From contig JASAMV010007806.1 in the NCBI GenBank assembly GCA_030248065.1, positions 62,001-126,000 on the forward strand: a stretch of DNA of 64,000 nt, in the 5' to 3' direction. The translations under genes and the position numbers were made by a program. The notes beneath the pieces were generated by a model that had not been told where the DNA came from, did no database searches, and saw only the letters and a program-made list of their open reading frames with translations. This document shows, piece after piece, positions 54,984 to 64,000 of this stretch; positions within the stretch are counted from its first letter, which is position 1; every line of letters starts with the position of its first letter. This DNA is from Rhynchonema sp. JSB1_4 (taxonomy: Eukaryota > Nematoda > Chromadorea > Monhysterida > Xyalidae).

Positions 54984-55228
54984 TTATATACCGCGGTCTG
55001 CGTGTGAAAGCGTCATGATCATGAAACACTTAGCGCGCGTTTGTGTGTGTGTGTTGTTTATCGGCTTCAAGCGCAAACCACGCGAGACGTGGCTACAGTA
55101 ACACAATACAGTAAACATTTTAGGTCTGTAAGAATTCAGGGTAATGCGGTATGGTCTATGACTGCAAAGTATGGCTGGTTTGCCTGTAAAGGGCAGGCTA
55201 ATGAAATTAATGTTATCAATTTACTAAC

Positions 55229-55321
55229 CAAATACCATCCGATGATCTTGGTGCAGTCCCTGACGTGCATTCGGCACGGTCCAAAGCGCCATCGAGGGTC
55301 GTCTTCATCGAACGCTTTCAT
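55229..55321 (-). CDS. DPRW-motif exon, unit 2 copy
   Basis: Minus frame MKAFDEDDPRWRFGPC then RMHVRDCTKIIGWYL, with the same donor position as 46232-46321. One of the loop cysteines has changed (RWRC to RWRF) and a Gly became Cys, so this copy may be drifting. Confidence 0.4.
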
Positions 55322-56434
55322 GCTTATTTTCCCCGTTTCTACTCCATCCTATTTTTAAACCCACAGGCGTAGTTGATTCATACTGTAACTGACAGCAGGT
55401 AAAATACCGACACTGTTGTTGTTCGTTCAATCAGGCAGGACAGCCAGAACAACATGCGCATGTGCGCACATCGTTAAGCCGAATTCACAATGCAATGCCG
55501 GTTAGCGAGACACTTCTTCTGAAAAAAGTGTCTAATGAGCTCGTGGTTGGACGTGTACGCAGTGTTGTGTATACTGTACCCGTCGAACCGTAGCTGATTG
55601 TCATCTAACGAGCACACTTTCTTGTAGGCAGGTGTGCGTACCCCCTGTCCGATCAGCCACAAATGTCCAGTGTAAAAGGGGCCGTGTAACGTCTCGCCTT
55701 TTATTATCCATAATCTGCTCACATATTCTTGCCTGAACAATATCCGCCCATGCTTATGGGATGTGCGCTTGAAAATATTTCCGACTGACTAACCCCAGAA
55801 GTCAAGAGAGTTTTTCAAGACGCTTCGCCGGCGGGATGGGTGATTGAAAACGAAAACGCAATAAATAAATAATAAATAACGACTAAAGTGTACATAAATG
55901 CAACACTTATATAAAAACGAAATGGGTGTCATCCCCCTTAATCTCAGCTGCGATAGACTCGCAAGCCATGCAATACCAGATTATTATGAGATGTCCAACT
56001 TGTTGGCTGCGTATAATGCACATACTTGACAAAAAACCAATTGCGCGTGCCGCTTGGGTTACACATGTAGTAGTTTGCAACAATGTCGAGTCAAAATAAC
56101 GTGTTGCGGACAATTTAGGCCCAGAAATTTACAAAGTATATCCACATCACGTGGTGCCAGCGATAACCACACCCAAACTTTATGTGTGCGTGTGGGGGCA
56201 CGCTTGTAAAACTTGTCTAACAAAACAGCGCATAAACAATTATGCAGAAAGAGGAGAATGAAAGTCGAAAGTCATAAATGTGCAGAAAAGTCACTTAAAG
56301 ACTGTCATGAGCCAGCCAGCCACAGCATGGATTTGCAATGAATATGAAATTCAAAGCAACAGCAGTGTAGGACGAATAGTTTTAAAAAAAACGACACACC
56401 CAAACCAATATTCAGAGTTCGATGTGTCTGCGGG

Positions 56435-56693
56435 CAGTGGTTTTTTAAAAAAAAAATTTTTTTTTTATTAAAAAAAAATTTTTTTTAAAAAAAAAAAATT
56501 CGTTCCAAAAGTTAAAAAAAAAATTTTTTTTTATTATTTCAAAAATAAAAATTTCTTTTTTTTTCTAAAATTTTAAAAAAATAACCCCCCCCCTTCATTA
56601 ACCCCCCCCCCACACATCTACCCACCCCCCCCCCACACCCCAAAAAGAAATAAATTTAAAAAAAAAAAAAAAAAATAAAAAAAAAAAAAAAAA
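56435..56693. mobile_element. Unit 2-specific A/T-rich insertion with 10-bp duplication
   Basis: The sequence tgtctgcggg occurs at 56425-56434 and again at 56694-56703, while unit 1 has it once (about 48987-48996). The 259 bp between begin CAGTGGTTTTTT and end in a long A run. Origin unclear: a hAT-like end on the left, a poly(A)-like end on the right. Confidence 0.65.
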
Positions 56694-57536
56694 TGTCTGC
56701 GGGTACCACAATTCCGAATGAGTAACTTTTTTTCCAGCGGGATTATTGCCTTGAATATCATGTGTATCTGCATTTTTTCACATTCTGTGACCAATAAATG
56801 TCAATTACATAACTTTCACGTGTTGAACTTACTCAGTTATCCAATGGTTGTCTTAGTTGTCTCGCTTATTAGTTGATGGCGCATGAGACACTATCGAGCA
56901 GGTATACAAATATATAGGAACTTTCTATTAGTTACACACAAGAGATGATCCGACGGAAAGTTTTCATGAATAGTCCAGCCACGAGCTCATGGGACGCTTT
57001 TTAGAGCTTTCATGGCCAGGTTCAATAATGCCTCGGCTACATGTATTTCGCAAACAAAAGAAAGAGATTGGGCTGAGATAGATGGTGACAACTTCCAGCT
57101 GGTTGACCTCAATTTGTTGCGTGCTTACTCGAACAGCAAACGTTGTTCAACGCACAAATGTTTTGAGAGTCAAAAGGGAATTTACATACTCACTGAGGTG
57201 GAGAGCATGTTTTTACCGCGTGCAGTTCTCTTTCTTTAGTTCTCGAAATACATGGAACCAGAACGTCATCGGATCTGACCAAGCCAACTTAACAAAAGTC
57301 GTCTCATGAACACGTGGTTGGACTATAGTGGCACACATATTTAGCGGTAAAGAGGAGCAAAATGGGTCTGGCCATTATTTTGCGATATGTTGTGGTTCGT
57401 GTGATTCTATCCAGCGTAGAAATAGCTCGCTTGTTTAGCTGTGTGAAACTCTTACGCTGGATAAAATCGCAGAAACAATGACATCGCAACACGGCCCAAC
57501 CCTTTTTGCACACCCTACCACACCCGGCCCGACCAT

Positions 57537-57762
57537 GGGTGATATTTTCGAAACTGTGTAAAGGTCAGTTGGGTGTAAAGATCGGTGGAAAGCTCGGTCG
57601 ACAGCTCAATGTGATAGACCTCGGTGTAAACTTGAAACATTCCACGTTCATAACAGGCAATGTTTCACGTTTACACCGAGCTACGCCGACCGAGCTTTCG
57701 ACCGAACTTTACGACGACCTTTACGCCCAACTAACCTTTACACCGTTTCGAAAATTCCACCC
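57537..57762. mobile_element. Family P hairpin MITE, copy 3
   Basis: Orthologous copy of 49836-50061, same ends (GGGTGATATTTTCGAAACTG and complement). Confidence 0.7.
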
Positions 57763-57966
57763 ATTGCCGGCAAAGTGCTTACCGGCCAAAGTGTTGCCAC
57801 TGGAATATTTCTTGAAATACTTTCCAGAATATACTGGAACACACGGAAACCGGAAATATTTCCGTGCACGGAAATATTTCCGTGACACGGAAATGAAGTG
57901 AAGTAATTTTGTGTTGCAATTATTTCCGTGTTCCGGTTTCCGTGTTTAACCTAAGTCCGCCTTCAG

Positions 57967-58956
57967 GCACCACCGATCTGGCATCAATCAACATCCAACG
58001 GGGTCGCGACCACGGCATCCCCAATTATATGCGTTGGCGCGAATTCTGTAATCTCACGCATGCACATCGAACGAACGATCTCAGCGCGAATATCTTGGAT
58101 GAAATTGTGCTCGAACGATTAAAGAATGCGTTTGAGGACGAACCGAGTTGGTAGAATGGGGAAGTTTCGATGTTTGGACGGTTTTATATAGTATCTTTAT
58201 GAGGTTTGACAAATCGAATGCGTCTATGCACTTTTCATGCGCTTTTTGGCACGGAACCCGTCTAATTGTTATCTTGGATGAATCACATGATGTCGAATAG
58301 AAGCACTGCTCGTGTTTAAGAAACATTTGCCACAATTATACATCACACATTCTGGCAAAATGTCTTGCAGGAAACATTGACCTCTACGTCGGTTGCATGC
58401 TCGAAGACCCAATCGCCAACGCGCTGATTGGTCCGACGCTGTCGTGTCTCGTTGCGGGACAATTCACTCGACTCAGGGATGGCGATCGGTGAGAACGACG
58501 TTCACCTTGTTGAATCAGGGTAGGGCCCTGGTCAAAATTATCCACGATGGTACATTTAGAATGCGCCGGTAGTGGACTAAGCAACACGCAAGCAAAATTT
58601 GGACCGAACCCATCTAACGTAAAGCTCCTTAGATAGAGCATTAAGCGGAACTCACAACGTAATGCCCTCTAAGCCTACCTTCTGCTTCTACGTTTTGCCG
58701 AATATCTGCAGCAAAAGCTGTCCCCTGTTCTTCATTCTTCAGGTTCTGGTACGAGAACGCCGACATTTTCACGCCGGCGCAGCGATCCGAATTGCGCAAG
58801 TCGACATTCTCTAAACTGTTGTGCGACAATGGCGACGGATACAAACAGGCGCCGACTAATTCGTTTGACATTGCCAGACCCGAAAACACAAAACCGTGCA
58901 ACAGGATTGAGGGTGTTGACCTGGAACAATGGAGAGAACCACAAGACAGCGAGTGA
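57967..58956 (+). pseudogene. Peroxidase 3' exons, duplicate 3
   Basis: Exons 57967-58146, 58371-58488 and 58743-58956 again match the last three peroxidase exons with intact splice sites, phase and stop. The sequence is nearly identical to duplicate 2, with one E-to-G change in the middle exon (VAEQF to VAGQF). It lacks all N-terminal exons. The unit is cut off 80 bp after the stop by the BEL/Pao LTR. Confidence 0.75.
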
Positions 58957-59035
58957 AACATCAATCGGGTGACTATTTTCGATAGTTTCACTCCCAGTGG
59001 GCTTTCGTCGCAACCTGATGTAATACTGATACTAT

Positions 59036-59345
59036 GTGTAGGAAATTTCTGCCATTAGTAATTTCCTAGTGAATTGTTTGCCCCATGTGCCAATATTTTG
59101 GGGGTGACTTTGTGTGCGGCGCGCCACTTTGTATCGCGCCTTATCTAATTGTTTTGGAGTTTTCTTTCCCCCGATTGGGGCTATTGTCTAATTGCTTGAC
59201 ATTTCCTTCCCCTCGATTGGGGCTTTTGTAAACATCCTGAACAGCACCTATATAAGCTTTGTCGTTTCTTTCATTCTTTAGTTGTACCGTTTGTGACTTT
59301 GCTTTACCACTAACCATGACAATAAACTTACAAAACCTACAACGA
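59036..59345 (+). repeat. Putative 5' LTR of a BEL/Pao element
   Basis: Homology to the unit 2 flank stops after GATACTATG, and the new sequence begins TGTAGGAAATTTC. It contains a TATATAAG box near 59249, two copies of a GATTGGGGCT motif (about 59178 and 59215) and AATAAA at 59321. This is the normal layout of an LTR, oriented for plus-strand transcription. The 3' LTR and right target duplication lie beyond the window, so borders are approximate. Confidence 0.65.
59249..59256 (+). promoter_or_regulatory. TATA box of the LTR
   Basis: TATATAAG, followed about 70 bp later by AATAAA; it points toward the pol half at 62.4 kb. Confidence 0.5.
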
Positions 59346-59361
59346 GACGACTGTAAGAATC

Positions 59362-61014
59362 CTAAACAACCATCAACAGAACAATTTTCTCTTCTTCATC
59401 TTCAGGATTTTCGACTTGAACCTTGCAGATCATCAACACTGCAACTCTGGTTTCTGGGCTCATTGGCACATCGGCCTTGTTGTCGGTCCTGACCGGCATT
59501 TGAATCACGTACACGTCTTCGTCGCGGTCGGCGTACATCACGTGTGTCGCGCTTGGCTCGGATGCTTGACGATCGTGTGACGTGAGTTGCACATTGTGCA
59601 CGTTGTGTTGCTTGGAACTGCGTGGCTTGGCTTTTGGACACAGCAGATTATGGTGATCAGCATGGCAGATTTTGCATCTCCAATTTCTGTCACAATCTTT
59701 CATCATATGCCTGCCAGCACATCTGAAGCATCGTCCATTAGCAACAAACCATTGTTTCTTCGACTCAACGTCCGGATAATTCATGCATTTATACGGCGAA
59801 TGTCTGCCCTTGCACATAAAGCATTGGCCATTGTGCTGTCCTGTGTTTCGGCCCGCGCTCCTCGAGCGCGTCCGGGATCTGACTCGTTGTCCTTGACCTG
59901 GTGTACGGGATCGCGAGCTTTCACGCGACTTTCGACCGTGATTGCCTTTCCATGAGGATTTATGATCACCAGGTGCCCTGTTTTTCGGGTCTTTGTGGGA
60001 ACTTGAGCCCTTGTGTGCGGTTCTTCCGCGGTTGTTGGACAATTTGCGGGCATCGTCGTACATGAATACGTCCGTTGTTTGGCCTTGATTGCCATTATTC
60101 GAACTCGTGTTGGCGTTTTTGTGTCCATTTCCTCGGCTACTATCGTTGATTTCCTCCTTGCTTGACGCAACGTCTCGCAGTGCTTCGCACAATTGAAGCG
60201 CCGTGGTCCACTGTGATTGTCCATCTGGCTGTCTCGGACGACATTGAAACAGCTCACGGAGCGTTTCTTTCGACAGTTTCTTTTCAATTGCTGAGACAAT
60301 CATGTCTCTAGCCCCGTCATTGATCAAGTCAACGCCCAACAATTGCAGTTGCATGATGACACGCTCAGATGTTTGAGCTATGTGCTTCATTTTGGTCACA
60401 TTGCTGTCATATGCGTTTGGCATGGTTTCCAGTTCACGGTACAACGATCGTTTGATGGGTCCTGGCTTGCCATATTCCTTCCACAGTCTTTGCACCACTA
60501 GCATGTAGTTGGCGTCTGTGACTGGGTAGTGTTGAATCAGTCTGGCTGCATCGCCATGGCAATAAAGAACCAGGTACTCCATCTTGAGTGCATCAGGGAT
60601 TGGTTGTGAATCAATGCCAAGCATGAACTTTTGCCAAAATGATAGCCAGTTTGTGATTGTGCCATCGAACGATAGATCTGGCAGTTTGGCTAATCGCACG
60701 TTGGGATGTGACATGTTGTTGAACACAGAGTGCACACCGATTGCGTTGGACCCATGTTGCGACTGCATGTTCGGTACGGCCGTGAATCCTTGAAAATTTC
60801 CACTGTTGCTCGTACCCATCTGACCGGATCGCTGTCGTAGCCATTCGTCAAATCCTGGCACAGAGGTGTTCATTGGTTCGGCTTTTGGCACATATTGACC
60901 GTTCACATTGAAATAGGTGCCTGGATGGCCGTGAACATTGTTCAAATGTGTGGCTGGCCCAGCACGCATGTTCATGAATGGAGCGTTCACATTGGCGCCT
61001 TGTTCGTTCATCAC
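59362..61014 (-). CDS. BEL/Pao gag, inverted relative to the LTR
   Basis: A 550-codon minus-strand frame. The middle carries the DUF1759-type Pao gag region (LPDLSFDGTITNWLSFWQKF, MEYLVLYCHGDAARLIQHYP, ETMPNAYDSNVTKMKHIAQT). Next come a long basic Ser/Arg region and a zinc-knuckle cluster (CFMCKGRHSPYKC, CFRCAGRHMMKDC, CKICHADHHNLLC). At its end it runs into the start of the protease region (VLMICKVQVENPEDEE, about 59390), then abruptly into noncoding sequence. The complement of this segment is what a normal element would have here, so the block looks inverted in place. The frame is otherwise undamaged. Confidence 0.85.
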   Translation of the reverse strand: MMNEQGANVNAPFMNMRAGPATHLNNVHGHPGTYFNVNGQYVPKAEPMNTSVPGFDEWLRQRSGQMGTSNSGNFQGFTAVPNMQSQHGSNAIGVHSVFNNMSHPNVRLAKLPDLSFDGTITNWLSFWQKFMLGIDSQPIPDALKMEYLVLYCHGDAARLIQHYPVTDANYMLVVQRLWKEYGKPGPIKRSLYRELETMPNAYDSNVTKMKHIAQTSERVIMQLQLLGVDLINDGARDMIVSAIEKKLSKETLRELFQCRPRQPDGQSQWTTALQLCEALRDVASSKEEINDSSRGNGHKNANTSSNNGNQGQTTDVFMYDDARKLSNNRGRTAHKGSSSHKDPKNRAPGDHKSSWKGNHGRKSRESSRSRTPGQGQRVRSRTRSRSAGRNTGQHNGQCFMCKGRHSPYKCMNYPDVESKKQWFVANGRCFRCAGRHMMKDCDRNWRCKICHADHHNLLCPKAKPRSSKQHNVHNVQLTSHDRQASEPSATHVMYADRDEDVYVIQMPVRTDNKADVPMSPETRVAVLMICKVQVENPEDEEEKIVLLMVV

Positions 61015-61016
61015 TC

Positions 61017-62275
61017 GTGTTTGAAGGATCTGATGGGTCCTTGTACCAGATGAATCTGACCAAATCGCGATCTTCTTCTTTCAAAGCGATCTGCATGAAG
61101 GCCTTCTCTTCGTCTGCCGTCAGTGCGAACTTGTGAAGCCGGAAATTCATCAACAGTGCGGGTATTTCTGGTAGCCAATTCGGCCCTGTGGTCATGATGT
61201 CATTGAGTGACAATCCAGCAGCACGACTGGAAGCATTGTTCACCAGACGAAGCGGCGTTGTCGGTTTATCTGGACGCAGCACTCCGTGATGTGGAGCGTA
61301 GTATTCCGGCCCTTGTGGCACGTCTGGGGCTCGCTCCATGTAATCCAACTGTTTCTGAGCTTGCACCAAATCATTGTAGTGCTTGAAATACTCAGGATCT
61401 TTGCAGAACTTCGTTCGTGCTTGATGTCGGAATTGTGCTAGCGCCTTTTGATAGTTTGACACCAATGGCGGATGGTTTGGATAGAGTGGCCATCCAACTT
61501 CTGGTCGACCGTCACTGTTGATTGTCATTGTGTCCTCGACACGTTTCCAGGCCGGTCTGTCGAGATCGGACTGCTTCATGTCAAGGAAGTCAGGACTTTC
61601 GGAGTCCCAGTACTTCTGGAAGTCCTCAGCACCCGGAATGGAAGGCAGTTCCTTCTGCATGTTTGGTTGCGCACCAGTGATTTGAATAGCCTCCTCAACT
61701 GCTGCTTGTGCTGACTTTCCTTGCAGCATGATATTGAAGATGCAGCACTGTGTATTGACGTTGTTGCTGATGTCTTTTGCAACAGTATACGCCCCAGACA
61801 GCACTTTTCCGAATCGTGAACAGACCAGATATAGACCCGATGGCAGTCGGTGAGTTCTTCTGGTAGGACGAATGAGATCCCAGAAGTAATCACTGCCAAT
61901 CAGAATGTCGGGTGCGAACGGTGCATTTGGATCACTCGTGCCATTTGCCAATAGCTTCTGAGGCATGTTATTCATGACCCTGAGGTCTTGATCAGGTATT
62001 GCAGCACGCTGTTGACCCTTTGTGATATGTGGCACCGCACCGACGTTCATTTGAAACAGCTCGCCATTGCGAAGCTTCAATTTGACTCTGGCCTTGTTCA
62101 TTTCAATTGACGTTGGCTCATCGTTTGAGAACGTGTAGGCATTGACCGTTTCAGAACCGCGGTCCTGAAGCTTTAGTCGGTCGCGCAGCTCGGACGTAAT
62201 GAACGACTTGGTTGAGCCAAGATCAAAGAACACCCACGCCCATGACTTCTGAGCTGGGTTGTCAAGATTTCGACT
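61017..62275 (-). CDS. BEL/Pao aspartic protease and 5' reverse transcriptase, inverted
   Basis: The minus frame starts within WVFFDLGSTKSFI (DLGS stands where the usual aspartic protease D(S/T)G lies), continues through a DUF1758-like region (DILIGSDYFWDLI), the Pao linker, and the first RT motifs (HHGVLRPDKPTTPLRLVNNA, FALTADEEKAFMQIAL, LVRFIWYKD). It stops at DPSDPSN near 61022-61045, exactly where the RT of the plus-strand segment at 62.49 kb picks up. On the minus strand it is followed by gag, the reverse of the usual gag-pol order, so it must have been inverted separately from gag. The DLGS motif in place of D-S/T-G may weaken protease activity. Confidence 0.85.
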
Positions 62276-62384
62276 CTACTGAACTCTCGTGTATTTTCTT
62301 GGCGTGTCCTTACCTACGACGTTGACGTAAACTTGCTACACCAACCACTTTGGCTCCGTGGCTCTGCTTTCTTTACAAGACAAG

Positions 62385-64000
62385 TCATACACCAACAAGA
62401 GAGCAACGCAAGACATCACACAACCGCAACGACAACCTTTGCGACAATACCGACCAACACACGAACACCAAAGAAGTCTACTACATTTTGATGAAAACAT
62501 CGAAGTACTAAGATCAAAGCGAATTCCGTTCGGTGTCAAGGCATCTCCAGCAATTCTTCAGGCGGTCACACGTTTCCTGTTGAGCAAAGAGACTCATCCA
62601 ATGGCTCAGCAGATCATTGATGGTCTCTATGCCGACAACATTTTGTTTGGTGCCGATGATGAACAGGCTCTGATCGAGTTCTATCACTACTCGAAAGATC
62701 TATTGGCGAAATATGGTGTCAATGTGCGAGAGTACACTTCGAACTCGAAGAAATTTCGCGCCGCCATACCGCCAAAGGATCAGGCCGACACAGACAAACT
62801 GAAACTGCTCGGCATCAAATGGGACGTGGACGGTGACTACTTCTGGTTGCCGCGAATCAAACCAATTCCAGACGGAGATGCCATCACGAAACGAACGATT
62901 GCTCGTGCTCAAGCATCGATGTATGATCCGTTGGGTCACGCTATTCCAGTCACGCTCAAGGGCAAACTGTTCTGGCAAAATCTTTGGGTGTTGAACTATG
63001 ACTGGGATCAACGGCTCACAGATGACCTGGAGAAAGAATGGCTTTCGATCCAGGAAGACGCCAAAGCTCTATCGAGCGTACCAATGCCACGACATCAGCA
63101 CTGCCCAACCAACGCCACATTTCAGCTTCATGCATTCGTGGATGCCAGTGGGAGGGCAAAGGCTGCTGCAGTGTATCTGCGAGTTACACATCCGAATGGT
63201 GATCACAAAGTGCACCTGCTAATGGCCAAGAGTCAGCTCGCTCCAACAAAGCGAAAACTCACAATTCCGAGACTCGAACTGCAGGCGATCAACATTGGTG
63301 TGCGACTGCTCGATTATGTCAAACAGCACTTAAAGCTGCCTGGTGCAATGACCAAGGTCAGTCTCTGGTCTGATTCGCAAGTGGCATTGCACTGGATCAA
63401 GTCAGCAAGGCATCAATCGGTGTTCGTCAAGAACCATGTGAACAAGAGCCGAAGGGACGATGTTACGTTTCGATACATCGACACCAAACACAATCCGGTT
63501 GACTGCGCGACCAGATCAATCAAGACCAAGGAACTGGCCAATCCAGAGTATATTTGGTGGTCTGGCCCAAAGTTCCTCTCCGAAGATGAAAACAAATGGC
63601 CATCAGATAAAATGCCACCAGTGACTCCTGAAATCATCGCTGAAATCAATCGGGAGGAAAAGGACGATGACATTCAGGTGGTGATGGCCAATGTACAGAC
63701 GGATGACAGCCCGGTGTCTCACGTTGTAAACCCAGAGCGTTATTCGTCACTCAACAAGCTGCATCGTGTGACTGCGTGGGTGTTCCGTTTTCTGAGCAAA
63801 TGCCTCAAGAAAAAGCATGGATCCCCGCAATCGTTGATTGGCAAACATTTGGCAACGGGCGCAGTTGAACAAGGTGATTTGGCCGCCAATGAACTGCAAC
63901 GCGCACAATGGTATCATGTACATAATACGCAAAAGCACGCGTACAATGACGAGTTCAAAGCGTTGCGGTCGGGCAAAGTTACACAACTGAATCATAATCT
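62385..64000 (+). CDS. BEL/Pao reverse transcriptase (3' half), RNase H and start of integrase
   Basis: An open plus-strand frame runs off the window end. It holds RT motif IPFGVKASPAILQAV, a catalytic box reading YADN instead of YVDD, LKLLGIKWD, the connection FWLPRI, and DPLGHAIPVTLKGKLFWQ. RNase H signals follow (FVDASGRAKAAAVYLRV; IPRLELQAI; LWSDSQVALHWI). Then comes the region before integrase (ERYSSLNKLHRVTAWVFRFL). The first residues (about 62385-62486) have no RT homology I recognise. The YADN change would remove one metal-binding Asp, so this copy is probably inactive. Confidence 0.85.

Larger units (their letters stand above)
50136..57836. repeat. Segmental duplication unit 2
   Basis: This 7.7 kb unit begins within the right half of the family G MITE (ACACGGAAACCGG near 50136) and contains, in order, peroxidase exons 9-11 equivalents, their 3' flank, the membrane-protein gene, the DPRWRC exon and the shared intergenic block. 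Order and orientation equal unit 1 (about 33.87-50.14 kb), which is longer because of the insertions at 35621, 37120-41030, 41419, 42834-45371, 45666 and 46493. Confidence 0.85.

Overview
This is a eukaryotic nuclear window, almost certainly from an invertebrate animal. The evidence is GT-AG introns with conserved phase, an animal haem peroxidase, ionotropic-receptor-like genes, a BEL/Pao retroelement and very many non-autonomous DNA transposons. An ecdysozoan is my best guess, but the sequence does not fix the clade. There are no operons, no CRISPR array and no tRNA or rRNA that I can recognise.

Layout. (1) 0.25-7.4 kb, minus strand: a short, multi-exon glycine/tyrosine/RGG-rich protein gene whose introns hold several MITEs. 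(2) 7.5-11.5 kb: a stack of hAT-type MITEs inserted into one another up to five levels deep, each level checked by its own 8-bp target-site duplication. (3) 11.5-17.3 kb: gene-poor, with small hairpins and a possible signal-peptide exon. (4) 17.9-22.0 kb: a 4.1 kb unit bounded by 360-430 bp inverted repeats, with A-rich blocks outside it and an unrecognised multi-exon gene on the minus strand inside it. (5) 22.6-35.0 kb, plus strand: a haem peroxidase gene of at least ten exons. Its 7.6 kb intron carries three ionotropic-receptor-like genes on the opposite strand (two intact, one frameshifted), a TTAA hairpin element and nested TA-target MITEs. (6) 33.7-59.0 kb: a tandem segmental duplication with three units. 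Each unit begins inside the same MITE and starts with the last three peroxidase exons. Units 1 and 2 continue with a predicted four-helix membrane protein gene and further shared sequence; unit 3 is cut short. Unit 1 has grown through insertions whose empty sites are preserved in unit 2, or the reverse. (7) 59.04 kb to the end: a BEL/Pao LTR retrotransposon inserted just after peroxidase copy 3. Its LTR and 3' pol half lie on the plus strand, but gag and protease/RT-5' are each inverted in place.

The most unusual observations are the five-level MITE nest; a MITE inserted exactly at the 3' splice site of peroxidase exon 9, which recreated the AG through its target-site duplication; the three sets of peroxidase 3' exons with intact frames and compatible phase; the inverted-repeat unit with an unknown spliced gene; and the scrambled Pao element. 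All exon models are hand-derived from splice signals and reading frame, with no transcript or homology search.
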